Below are positions 15,213 to 26,801 of a stretch of 64,000 nt of DNA, one piece after another. The position numbers and the translations under genes were made by a program. Position 1 is the stretch's first letter, and each line of letters opens with the position of its first letter. Below the pieces are notes generated by a model. The model ran no database searches. It was not told where the DNA came from and was given only the letters and a program-made list of their open reading frames with translations. The stretch is from Anarhynchus alexandrinus (lineage: Eukaryota > Chordata > Aves > Charadriiformes > Charadriidae): assembly GCA_008711295.1 (NCBI GenBank), contig VUYV01000055.1:385307-449306 (forward strand), given 5' to 3'.

Positions 15213-15272
15213 TTTCTTTCTTTCCTTTTCTTTCTTTTTCTTTCCTTTCTTTTCCCTTTTCTTTTCTTTCCT
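15213..15272. repeat. 60-bp pure polypyrimidine tract (TTTC-rich)
   Basis: Sixty consecutive bases are only C or T, built from imperfect ttttc/tttc units. Such polypurine-polypyrimidine tracts are known to be able to form triplex (H-DNA) and are often length-variable. The complementary strand is purine-only. Confidence 0.9.
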
Positions 15273-16943
15273 GGGCATTTCTGTCTTGCAACTTGCCTTA
15301 TTTCATAGGTTACATCTGGAGGCAGATGGCATTTGAAACTGAAATGAGCAAAACTGGTCTGTTGAGCTCAAAAATGAGCTGCATTCATGTATAATTTGCA
15401 CCTGTGAGTAAATATGTGGTAAGTTCATTCAAGATGGTCTAGACCAATAAATCATACTTAAGAATCAGCATCTGCTTGCTTTCAGCAAATGACTACATAG
15501 AATCTGCTCCTTTATACTCCTTTATACATGTGAAATCCTTAAAATGGATATTGTGTAGGTTCCAGAGATCTAACATGCTTCAATCCCTTTTAAAACAAAT
15601 GTAAAGTTCTATTTCTTTACACTGATCAGAGTCCTTTGCAGGCAACTCTTATTTTCTTGGATTTGATCTTTGCATTCCACCCTTAAGAAATTGTTTAAAG
15701 GCTCAAATGAACTGTCTTAATCTCAGACTCTGCCCTTCATTAATCTTCATCTGTCAGCTGCCCTCAGCTGGTTATGATCCTGGATTTTGGTTACAATGTC
15801 ATTCTCTGCCAGTTCTCTTCTCAGGTCAACATTTCTTTTAATGGATACTTCTCATTTCTCTATCCAGTTTTCTCAGAAGTCTTCCTGTGGTTTTTCCCTA
15901 TGCTCAGAAAAAAAATATCGAAGAGAGAAGTACCTATGGAGAGAAAGGATGGAGAATGTCTCATCTAATGAGGTGAAAGTCTCTCTGATCATGATCTAGA
16001 TACAGGAAGAAGAGGGTAAACTGTTTTTTATGAGGTACCAGTCTCTTTAAAAGATGCAAAAGATGGAAAAATCATAATACACATAGTCTCTTCACAGTAT
16101 TCAACCATGAAAGACATTTTAGCAATTAATAACAAGATTTTACGTACTGTTTATTACACATACCTCTCCATCCTCCAATCCTCTTGAAACTTAAATTCAT
16201 CTAGGACTATTAGGTTTCATGCTCCTCAGTTTAATTAGGCAATGACTCTGTATCATTTATTTCCAGTGACATCTCTTTAACCATTTTCATTTAAATTAGA
16301 GTTTCTACTAATTTTTAAAGACTCTGGAGAAAGCCACAAAGTTTTACCATCATAGGTATTTAAACAAGCAGCATACTAGATTAGACTATGGGTGGGATGG
16401 TTTTAACAAAGTGTATTTCCATGTCTTCAAAGAAAAAACAGTTAATGTCAAAACCTGCTTCATAAATCACTAAAATGAATAAGGTAAACAAACCCCACTA
16501 CATAAAGATTTGCACTTTATTTCTGCTACCTTGCAGTATTTTCTTCTCCTGAAGGAGAACAGGGGTATATCAATGAACAGTGGCAAATGCAACTTCACTG
16601 TGTCAGTGGTGAAGTGGCATGGTAAACTTTTACTTTCTAATTATAAATGATGGTGATTCTGGATTCCTTGGATGCATAAAAACAAATAATTTTTTTAATT
16701 AAGAAATTCTTGAAGGACAACTGAAAATTACCATGTGTGATCTGATCATAATACATTCAATGTCCAACAAAACACTGGGTATGGGGAATTTCTTCATTTA
16801 CCTGTGGGACAGACATTTGTGGACTTCCTGGATGACACAGGATGAAGCAATCACTGGGTGGCAGAGCTTAAACTGACAATGTCAAGCAATGCAAGCATGA
16901 AAGCTGAGCTTTATGTTGCTCTCTGATGACTTCCTCCCACTCC

Positions 16944-16959
16944 CACACACACACACACA
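16944..16959. repeat. (CA)8 microsatellite
   Basis: Eight uninterrupted CA units are followed by an imperfect A-rich tail. It is short and may be polymorphic. Confidence 0.9.
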
Positions 16960-18096
16960 AACAATACAAAGTAAATCATGAACTACTATATTAAAATTGA
17001 TAATGCCGTACTACTGTAATAAAGGTATAAGTGAAATCAGTATTAGGACTATATTGTCAAAAATTATGAATCTAATTTTTGTTCTCTTCCTTCCTCTCTG
17101 CTTTTTCCCTCACTTTCAAACTCCAGTTGCTCCTAAAATCTGTTCTGTATATTTATACCATTACTAAAAAGAAAATATATCCACTTTTGATGAAGAATTA
17201 TGTGTGTGGAAATACGACACTATTTCTCTCTTAGTATCTAAGCAACAGAAAGGATACAAAGTCTTTTGCCTGATTCATACAAACTGACCTACTGAAGTCA
17301 ATAGAATCAGCTGTGCAAGGAGGGAAAGCAGATTTTGTTGATAACATGGTTCATTAGAACAGAAACTTAAGAAACAGGACATGGTCCCTCAAATTGAAGG
17401 GAAAATATTAAATTCATTCAACATACTGAAGATTATTAAAGACCAAAAATACATTACCAGAAGTTAATGATAATGGTCACATAAAGTTGTAATAATTTAC
17501 CTTTGCCATGAATTTTGTGGTAAGCCTTTCACAGTCACTTCTGTCTTTTTACAGCACAAAATAATTGTACTTTCCTTGTGCCCTAATGAGTTATCATTAA
17601 TGTTCCCAGCTAAAAATCCCCACCTACACTGGCTAAAGAAACTGTTTGATTCAGAGATGTATGATTCCCTCACGGCAAATTAGTGGTTTGGACTCTCCTC
17701 TAGCTGGTTAGCACGAATGCATAAAGCTAAATAACAGTCATACAGGATTCATACTGGGTGACTCAGTCTTACTTTATTTAGATATGTAAAAATACATTAA
17801 TATCTGAATACCATACCAGCTTTAATGTATTTATTTTCACAACAGTCCTAAACCAGAGAAGTGTTGCTTTCTTCTATTTTGGTCTTTGGAACTAAAGAAG
17901 AAAAATATTAAAAACTAGATCCACAAAGGGTCTCTATCACCAGCCAAAATTCACAGCCTGAAGTTAGACTCATTGCCCCCCATAGAAACACTTACAGGCT
18001 TCACAGATGCCAGTCAGCTGGCAGAGAACTACTTGCGCTGGCTAAGAAAGAAATGCCTGCAAGTGCTTGAGCATCTCACTCATACTTCCCATCCTT

Positions 18097-18133
18097 CCCC
18101 TCTCTCCGCCCCCCCCTCCCCGCCACCCCCCCC
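18097..18133 (-). repeat. C-run tract, potential G-quadruplex on the minus strand
   Basis: Four runs of at least four C occur within 37 bases (18097-18100, 18109-18116, 18118-18121, 18126-18133), so the minus strand has four G-runs with short loops, the usual quadruplex pattern. It is followed by A-runs. Folding is inferred from the pattern only. Confidence 0.7.
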
Positions 18134-18903
18134 AAAAAAAAACCCAAACCCACAAAAAACCCCGGGCATTGCAATTACACCAGAGAAGTCACAGAAATAC
18201 AGGTACCCACCTGTGCACCCACCAGTGCAACAGAGCACTGACCTTGGAGATGATCATGCTGAGTGCCCCCTTCCTGCTTGATGGGAAACAGCATTTTATA
18301 TCCCAGGAGAGTACCACAGCAGCAAAACTACCAGGCTTTTCTGTGGAGGGAATTCCCACTGAACTTCACATGTATAAATAAGCGATCTTTATTGATCAAA
18401 CAAATATCTTAAATATCAAGTTCTGCAATCATTTTTGTGGCTTTTAGTCTATGTACCCTAGTGAATGATGATTAATATAAAGTAAACTCTTTTCAACCAG
18501 ACAGGCTGAGAATGACTCATTCAATCTCCTACATCTTAAGAGTTTGGGACCAGTCAAGAGTTTGGGAAGTCAAAATAGAAGATGTCTAAATCAGGTCAAT
18601 GGAGAGCCCTCTAACCAGCTGGTTACTAACTCTCAAAGCTAGTGAGAGGCCAGATATAATACAAGATAACTATTAGATTGACTTCTTTTGGTAGGATCTA
18701 GTTTTGGGAAAAACACCTTAACTTCAGCGTAAGGTAGGTGTCAAAGAAGCTCAGTGGCAGCAGGTTATTCAACCACTTGAACACCTAGATATTTAGACTG
18801 ATGAAAATATGGAGTATATTTCACCACAGTACAGGGCTCCGTGTCAGAAACAGCACCACTCCTTCTGCAGGGCGATTCAGCTCAGGCAGAGCAGTGAACA
18901 AGC

Positions 18904-19376
18904 ATGGCTGGAGCGTGTCCAGAGAAGAGCCACGAGGATGACGAGGGCTGGAGCACCTCTCCTATGAGCAGAGGCTGAAAGAGTTGGGGCTGTTCAGCCT
19001 GGAGAAGAGAAGGCTCCAGGGAGATCTTATTGCGGTCTTCCAGTAGCTAAAAAGGGGCCTACGGGAGAGCTGGGGAAGGACTTTTTACTAGGGCATGTAG
19101 TGATAGGACGAGGGGGAATGGCTTCAAACTGGAAGAGGGCAGGTTTAGATTGAACGTTAGGAAGAAGTTTTTCACTTTGAGGGTGGTAAGGCACTGGAAC
19201 AGGTTGCCCAGAGAGGTTGTTGAGGCCCCATCCCTGGAGGTGTTCAAGGCCAGGCTGGACGTGGCCTTGGGCAGCCTGGTCTAGTGGGAGGTGTCCCTGC
19301 CTATGGCAGGGGGGTTGGAACTCGATGATCTTCAAGGTCCTTTCCAACCTAAACCAGTCTATGATTCTATGATTCT
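18904..19376 (+). mobile_element. 5'-truncated CR1 LINE, ORF2 end plus 3' UTR
   Basis: This is a well-preserved CR1 tail. The translated block [15 protein letters not shown] is followed by a stop within the remnant, then [17 protein letters not shown] and [19 protein letters not shown], which is the carboxy end of CR1 ORF2. The 3' UTR (ggttggaactcgatgatctt) leads to the terminal ctatgattctatgattct repeat, which sets the 3' end. The 5' end is truncated, as usual for CR1. It is dead because of truncation and an in-frame stop. It is nearly the same sequence as the minus-strand copy at 25719-26141. Confidence 0.95.
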
Positions 19377-20949
19377 TTTCTCGAACATTCCAGCCAGTTT
19401 GTTAGGAATGAGCTCGAATATCTCAGCATAACACCCAAGTGCACTTATTCTCCTGTAGTATCCTCTGGAAAAGACAGTGAGCCATACTTAACTGTCAACC
19501 TACCATGGGTCCATTTGACTCAAAATCTTAAGAACCATCCACACCAAAAGAGAGCAAGAAGAAGCCGTAGTTCATTATGAGGCATTAGAAGTGACAACGA
19601 AGCACAGTGATTTGTTATGTTGAATCCTTCCCCACCATTTAGTCTTTGTATTACTGTGGTTATTTTAGGTCATTTTATCCAAAACCTGTTAAAAAAAATC
19701 TTTTGTATTCTAGGCAACAGATGTACATATAATTTGTGTTTTAATTGGAAATAGTGAGTACAAAAATGTAATATTGCCAGTTAAACTTATCCCCATTAAA
19801 TCCTTCTTTGATATAGCACAAAGCAGCGAACACCTATTTCTCTTTTAATCAAAACTGCAGGTGGCACTAGTAACTTTTGTTGTTCTAAGATGCTCAGTGC
19901 CAATGATTCAGCCTGCATAATTTCAGTTGGAAAGGAGGATGTACACTTTAAAAAGTCTGCACCATGAAAAGATTCCAAATTAGCTGACTCCCTTCCAAAC
20001 CAGGTAGCCAGCTGAAAAAAAAAAGTGGTCAATTCAGCCTCTGAGGCAGCAGGCAGCAATGGAAGTGTCCCTTTCTTCTGCAACCAAGCAGCTGCTGAAC
20101 AGTTTTTCGTACATAAATTTCCTACCAAGCTTATAACTGGGCATGGAAATACTAGGCATCTGCCAACGTATGTTCACACTTTTGGAAATGAATGCACATA
20201 AACAAAATATTCAAAAATTTAAACATGCTGTTAGAACAAATATTTCTGTGTTTGACACTCAACCTGGAAAGCATTGTTTCACTTGACTACCATAATTACT
20301 GAAACATTTCACCTTTTTTTCTCACGATTTCCTCAATGGAAACACCTAATTGAAATTCAGAGAAGTGTTCATTGATAAAATGAAAAGACACTAATCAAGG
20401 AATTCAGTGCTTATATCATGCAGAATAAAGAAACCCCCTCACCACTTCAAATCCTTGCTGTGATTCACTAGCAGAAAGGGAGTTAAGAAACAGCTCTCTT
20501 TAGTCTTAGCAGGCAAGAATGAAGATGCATGCACATGATTACTGATTTACTAAGGCTTATTAAAAGCTTCTCCCACAGGACACAAGCACAGAGACACTTT
20601 TGACTAAATTCACTAAACGATCCATAAAAATCACACATTTCTTTATTCTGAACATTAGCTGAAGGGGACTGTCTAAGTCACCATGAACATGAAGAAAGAA
20701 GCTTGTATACAAATCCTTTGCCTTGGTCCTCTCTGTAGGTGTTTCATTCAAAATCATACAACTCCTCAGAAAAGGAGTAGTTGAAGGAAGAAAGATTACT
20801 GATAAATTCTTCTCTCTGTTAAAATTCATGGGAAATATTTTGATTTCAAAGGGTTCCAGATTTCATCTCAGCACTTCAAATACAAATATTTTTGTAGGAA
20901 GGAAAATTGATTCTTTTTTTTACTTTAGGATACTCCAAAATGATGCTGC
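19377..20949. other. Unique AT-rich interval
   Basis: No feature is recognised. A minus-strand open frame of 110 codons (19796-20128) has no domain, signal peptide or homology that I can recognise, and I regard it as chance. Confidence 0.5.
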
Positions 20950-21466
20950 TTTCTGAACAAGTTAATCTGTTTTGTTTATTTTGGCAAAGGAAAAGGTATC
21001 AGTTGCAAAAGCAGCCTGAAGAATTTGTGACATACTGTGGTACATTGAGTGGACAGCTTATTGGTTGGAAGAAGAAAGGACTCCTACGTGAAACAGAATT
21101 AGAAAGCAGAGCAGTACACAAAGCACTCATTACATTTTTAGATCCCCAATTCAAAATATACAGCGCTTATTCCCCTCCCACGAGTGAAGGCCAATCTAGA
21201 ACACAGCAGGCACATCCTTTTGAGTAAATTTGCCAGTGCCAGCCACATGTCAGAGATGATTAGTGAGGCAGAGACGCCAGCCACCTCCTCTGACATCAGA
21301 GGTCAGATAAAGGAGAGTGCGACAAAAGCCGAAAAGCATCAACCCTCTGATGATGATGTGGCTGATCTGGCATAACTGCTATTCCCGTCACTTCTCAGTA
21401 CTTCTTTTATTGGCATTACCTGCTGTGAGAAGAGTCTCTAGAGCTGGCAGGTTGATTTTGGTCTGA
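20950..21466 (+). pseudogene. Degenerate hAT-family DNA transposase relic
   Basis: The relic is read across frameshifts and stops. One frame (about 20985-21227) gives ALITFLDPQFK, resembling the hAT transposase motif A..LDPRFK. A second frame holds an acidic linker ending SDDDVADLA. A third frame at 21404-21463 gives LPAVRRVSRAGRLI, which matches the hAT carboxy-terminal dimerisation block (PATS..SERVFS.AGRLI) with the PATS..SE part shortened. The order of the blocks is the order expected in a hAT transposase. No terminal inverted repeats were found, and the many lesions show it is old and inactive. A Charlie/ZBED-like lineage is possible but not resolved. Confidence 0.6.
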
Positions 21467-24400
21467 GGAAAATAATCATAATATGGTAAGAGAGAATAAG
21501 ACTGCCAACTCCTGCCTTTCAAGTAGTGAATTGAGTGCCCTGCAAAAAGGCAGATAATATTCAGCTCACACCTTTCTCAGATGGAGCAAACACTCCAGCT
21601 TGCCATAAAGCAGGCACGTTCAGCCTGCTGCATTGAAAGCACACATTTTTTGCCCTTCTTTGTGAGAAAAAGTCTGCACAACTGATAAGAAAAACAGCTG
21701 TCGTCCTTGGAGGCTGAGAAGAATTCCACAGAAAAGTTCTGGTAGGGCTGCTGGGCTACCAAATACCTTTGCCAGTCAACGAGGCTCTCTGATTTTAGGC
21801 TACGAGAAAGCTGTTTCTCCATTAAGCTATTCTGCTACTGGGAAGACCATCTTTTATACATGTATTGTATAAGTAATACACACATCATTTATAGTATTTT
21901 GTCCTAGTAGTTTCTTTTCCTGGATATTTTTATGTCCTTTTCCATTAAGAATCAATGACATTGATTCTTAGGCATCTCAGAGTGGTGTTTTATCAATCAT
22001 TGTGGCATATCAGAGCTTTTTTTTCCTAAAGGGATGATAACCTGGTGTAGAGTCCTGCATCTAATTCCCTTCAAAAGGTTTGAACACATTGGGCCAAATG
22101 TCATTCTTGTGTACAAATCTGAACAGGCTTGTTTGCAGCTCTGCAGGCTCAGGAACCAGTGACACTGTATAGGTATTCCAAAGGGCAGAATTAGAGTTTA
22201 TCAGACATTTTAAAACTTAGAAATTATTATGGAGGGGAGAAGGAGAAGGTCGTTCCTTCTTGGATTTTTCTATTTGAAAGGGAACATAGTCACAGCTTTC
22301 TGAAATGTCCTTTTCTTATTATTTTTGAAAACTAAGACTCAAGCGAGGTACCAAAAATGGAAGCACCTGAAGTGTCCCTTTGTCTTTCCTATTCTTCAAA
22401 ACTCACAGCACAAAGGCATCTTATTTGTAAACAGAACTCTAAGCAGAGATCACCACTGAAGCGATTGTTGAAATTCTTCATCATTAACACATCATTTTTC
22501 TTAACTCCTCATTCATATCTGTTAGCTTCCAGCAGCAGCATAGAGCCATTTAATTAACACGTTTATATAAAGGAACTGATTATTTCAACATTATTCTGAA
22601 TTTAGGGGAGAATGAGATGGAAGGAATTGGCTGGATATTGCATATCTATTTTTAATTAACCCACTGCAGTGTTATTTAAACCGAGTAAGCCTTTCTTGCT
22701 TTATATTGTTGAGCTCACAGAAACAAGAAGTGCTTTGTAGTCTTTGCTGCCTCTGCAGAATTAGTCCATTAGCAAGCAATATTTCTTCAGATTGTGCCAA
22801 CCTCGCTGGTGCTGGTGGTAAAGAATGCCCTTTCACCATACTTCTGTGCTGCTGTTTATGAAGGCAAATGTTTTCTTATCACCTCCATTCAGATTAAAGA
22901 AAAAAAGTTACAAAATGGTATGTCTCAAATAGATAATGTGTTTTCTTATATATTAATTTATCTGTCTCTGTGTAAACAAAGAATCCATAAAGTTTTAGCT
23001 TGTAAGGTGCAGTAAGTCCTCACAGTCACTCTTCATTGTAGTAAGCAAAAGCAGGATGCATAACTCAATTTTACTTAAAATGTTTATCATACTTTAAAAT
23101 AACTTGTTTTGCAGACCTTTGATACATGCCCTGGATTTTATTCTTCTGTCTGAACTTTCCTTTCACAGCTCATCTCGGGAATCATCTCAGAATACTGTGC
23201 TCATGATTACTCATTAGCTCTCCTACCACTTGCTTTCTCCATTCTGTCTTTTATTGGTCTCAAAACTCCCTGAGGATGCACAGAACACAGCGAACGCAAC
23301 ATCCAGCATTAGGAACATTCATAGAACTTTGACAGCGTATTTCAAACACGTAATTGCACTTCTACTCTAAGGTACACTTTGAAAATTCAGCTCAATTTTT
23401 CCATAGACACCCTGGCTCAAGCTCTCGAACGCCGCTGCTGAGACACAGGATGCTTTCTTTGAACTGTAAAAGCGAAACACACTGGCATAGGAAATGAAAT
23501 TCTGTTGATTGCACGTGCTCAGCAAGAGTTCCCATAAGAACTCAGTAAAATTGCTTGTATATGCTTATATATAGGAAAGATGGTAATATATAAGATTGCT
23601 GCAAAATATTTAGTAGGTGGCTTTTAAAGGAAATATGGTTATACTCTTAAAATATATTATAACAGCAGGTATAATGATGGGTATCTATAATGATAAGTAT
23701 CTCACCATGAAACCCCTAATCAACTCTCTCTAATTATATAATATTTTGAAATCATTTAATTTAGCTGCCTTTTTTCTATGATTACATTAATTTCAAACAA
23801 GATGGTACCGACATGATAAAAATAAGAGCACACGCACAGAGAATAAGCATGAGCTACGCTGGTTTTATCACAAGATGGAAACTGGAGGTTGTTATCTTGG
23901 AGGAAATGGCTATTGCTAGGTTGCAGCTTACTTTCCCAGGACCTTTATAAGCATCAGTGCTATTTTATGCTTTTCACTCCTATGTATCTGTAGACATTAT
24001 TGACAGCAGGGAACACTTTTTGTGCTTTATTTTTTTCAGCATATATGAATGTGCAGTTGTGTGCATGCACGACATATTTTTAACACACTTTCGGATAAAG
24101 ACTAATAAATGAAAATGTAAAAAGGTTTTAAAGCAAAAAAAAAGTTAGGAAAGAGTGAAAGAGCATGTAAGTATGCAAAATTCATAACTCAAACAAAATA
24201 GAAGGGGTTTTGAAGTCTGGGGGAGGTTGTTTGCATTCTTGTTTATTTGTTTGTTTTAGAGATGTATCAAAAAATATATTTTCTTTAATCTTATCCTCAG
24301 ACATAGATGAAGAATTTTGAAGCAGTCAAAATAATAGAGAAAGGAATAACCAGAGGCAGATGAAGGAACTTGGACTGGAAAATTCTTGTGCAAGTAGTAA

Positions 24401-24632
24401 AGACAGCAAAGTTACATGCAACGAAAAAGAAATTTCATGTTTCTTACCATATATTTAAATAGATTTTGTATCCAACAGCAAGAATACCAAGAAGAATTTG
24501 ATTTTCCTTTGTAAAAGCAATTCTAAATAACCTGAAATAATTTTCCCTCTGCAAGAATTTCTTCTAGTATACAACTGACACCTGTAATAACCACATGGAA
24601 CTATTTGTTGTCTCTCTTCACATACAACTTCT
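21467..24632. other. Unique AT-rich interval
   Basis: No gene is recognised. The first part may still belong to the decayed hAT element. A 25-base near-perfect palindrome sits at 21946-21970. Open frames of 60-81 codons on both strands are without domains. Confidence 0.5.
21946..21970. repeat. 25-bp palindrome (12-bp arms, 1-nt centre)
   Basis: The arm taagaatcaatg is followed by a single a and the exact reverse complement cattgattctta. It lies about 480 bases downstream of the recognisable hAT transposase block. It could be element debris or an independent cruciform-prone site. Confidence 0.9.
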
Positions 24633-24809
24633 CAGGTTGTCTAGAGAAATTGTGGATGCCCCGTCATTGGAATTGTTCAAAGTCAGGCTGGATGGGGCTT
24701 TGAGCAATCTGATCTAATGAAAGAGTTCCCTGCCATGTCAGGGTGGGTTGGACTATATAGTCTTTAAAGGTGCCTTCCAACCCAAACCATTCTACGAGCT
24801 TATGAGTCT
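24633..24809 (+). mobile_element. Short CR1 3'-end fragment
   Basis: It holds only the last part of CR1 ORF2 (vdAPSLELFKVRLDGAL-like reading, diverged) and the 3' UTR with gggttggactatatagtct and cttccaaccc. It ends in a degraded attctacgagcttatgag repeat. It is heavily 5'-truncated and diverged. Confidence 0.85.
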
Positions 24810-25718
24810 ATTTATGTTTATCTGTGTTCCTTTTAGTTATTTGTGGGAGAGAGGTATTATACTCAAAGAGTTCCTAGCCAACAGAAATTATAAACTTCCT
24901 GTTTGGAATTGTAATCTAGTATCAGCATCCTAATTCACAACGGAGGATTCTTAGGGGATTCTTATTTCTGTAAATAGCCATGATGGTAAAAGCCCTATAA
25001 TAGTTTGTATAATGAAATGTCAATGAAGGGTAAACTGCAACAGCATAAAACTCAGTTTTTCTCTTTCTGCATAACAGAACTGAATTTTGGCTCTGGTTTT
25101 ATAAACTTGACTATTTCATCCTGAATTATGGTCCACTAGTATTTTACAATGTCACTCCTCCTCCCTGTCCAATTCCAAATTTAGTGTTGAACAAAGATTA
25201 TCACTCAGAAACCTATTTATTCCTTGATGTGGCCAGTAAGGACTTAAAATCCACAGAAAAAACTGTTTTTGTGTGCTGTTTTCTTAGCCCTGCTGTCACC
25301 TTCATATCATTTTATAATTATGGTGATCCCTCAACAAACCCTCATCACTCCTTATTTCTGCTTACACAGTTGCTGTGAATGTCTGTTTTTATAGACATTC
25401 TTACTTGGAGATTTGCCCACAATGAACAACTTTGGCTGTTTGCTAGTAACCTACGGTATGTTCCATGTCAAACTCCACATTCCTGAGTCCATAACACATG
25501 CCAGTTTGAGAAGGTTTCTAATCGATATTTCAGTCTGACTATTTTTATTTGTATTTCTAAAATGTCCATTTCTTAATTCCTGAGCATACCTTGTAAGCTA
25601 AAACAAACAAACAAACAGTAAGAAGAACAAAATAAACAGATCTACTTTAACGAATTATGTGTCTACATAAAAATTTAAGATAAGGGTCTCAATTTTGGCC
25701 AGTATGTCACCTTTATAT
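24810..25718. other. Unique interval
   Basis: About 900 bases of AT-rich DNA. No gene, RNA or transposon is recognised. Confidence 0.5.
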
Positions 25719-26141
25719 CATAGAATGGTTTAGGTTGGAAAGGACCTTGAAGATCATCGAGTTCCAACCCCCCTGCCATAGGCAGGGACACCTCCCACTA
25801 GACCAGGTTGCCCAAGGCCACGTCCAGCCTGGCCTTGAACACCTCCAGGGATGGGGCCTCAACAACCTCTCGGGGCAACCTGTTCCAGTGCCTTACCACC
25901 CTTAAAGTGAAAAACTTCTTCCTAATGTTTAATCTAAACCTGCCCTCTTCCAGTTTGAAGCCATTCCCCTTTGTCCTATCACTACATGCCCTAGTAAAAA
26001 GTCCTTCCCCAGCTTTCCTGTAGGCCCCCTTTAAGTACTGGAAGGCCACAATAAGATCTCCCCAGAGCCTTCTCTTCTCCAGGCTGAACAGCCCCAACTC
26101 TTTCAGCCTCTCCTCATAGGAGGGCCTCTCCTCATAGGAGA
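25719..26141 (-). mobile_element. 5'-truncated CR1 LINE, long open ORF2 tail
   Basis: On the minus strand the sequence keeps an uninterrupted ORF2 tail (stop near 25798): [17 protein letters not shown], then [36 protein letters not shown]. The 3' UTR matches the copy at 18904-19376 closely, with a single terminal catagaat unit remaining. At the 5' side a 16-base block (cctctcctcataggag) is repeated at 26107-26122 and 26125-26140, a small duplication of the element's first bases. It carries no reverse-transcriptase domain, so it is not autonomous. Confidence 0.95.
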
Positions 26142-26796
26142 CAACTCTACATATGTTATAACATATGTGACATATATACAACATAACTCAACATATACAA
26201 CTCTAGCTTTATCTGTGAGGTGTTATTTTTGACAAAACAGTGAAACACTTCTCTACATTTGCTGCTGTGGAAGAAATGTCTTTTGTAGTGGGTATGGGAG
26301 GGGCTGAAGTGAAACTCCATCCAGCTTGCTTTGAGAAAAGTTTCCAGAGAATACAACTTACTTTTGAGAAAACTCAAAATACCGAGTGTCAGATAATCAA
26401 TGCTACACTGGAAAGAGATTCATCAGGGAGATAACATGGCCTAACAAACTGAAGGCTTTATAAATCAATGCGAGAATCCTGCAGTAGACCTGGTAGTGCA
26501 AGGGGAATTAACAGTTCACCAAATAATGATGTAAAAGGCTCTGTGTGGGACGCACTGAGCCAGCAGTCAGGTACATTGGCTGAACCAGGTCAGCCCAACC
26601 GCATTTCCCTGGAGGGCAAGGAAATGTCAAGTTCAAAGAGGAAATGCTGTGCCAAGAGCTCAATGGCTTCACACAGAAACAGAAGCATAGGGCCAGAAGC
26701 TTCTGTCTCTCCCAGCAAGTGGGAAGATAAGGATGTGTATCACCATCTGGACTATGCGTGATCCAGTTAAATGGGGAAAAGGGGGAAAGCGGCACC
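26142..26796. other. Unique interval upstream of the solo LTR
   Basis: It begins with an AT-rich stretch of repeated acatatg-type motifs (about 26150-26200). The remainder is less AT-rich, and overlapping open frames of 97 and 115 codons occur on opposite strands without recognisable domains. No gene is called. Confidence 0.45.
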
Positions 26797-26801
26797 CTCA
26801 T
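26797..26801. repeat. Left 5-bp target-site duplication (CTCAT)
   Basis: CTCAT immediately precedes the LTR and is repeated directly after it at 27904-27908. Confidence 0.85.

Larger units (their letters stand above)
8443..18903. other. Long unique interval with simple-sequence tracts
   Basis: No gene or transposon is recognised in about 10 kb. Scattered open frames up to about 104 codons show no domains, and overlapping ones occur in different frames. Notable local structure is a 10-bp-stem hairpin at 11366-11390, a pure pyrimidine run at 15213-15272, a CA repeat at 16944-16959 and a C-rich/A-rich tract at 18097-18160. The proline-rich peptides one can read near 18067-18280 come directly from that C-rich tract and are not evidence of a gene. 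Confidence 0.5.

Noticed and set aside
17973..18381. Proline-rich 102- and 104-codon frames
   Set aside because: The proline run is a direct reading of the C-rich tract in two frames and therefore not independent evidence of a protein.
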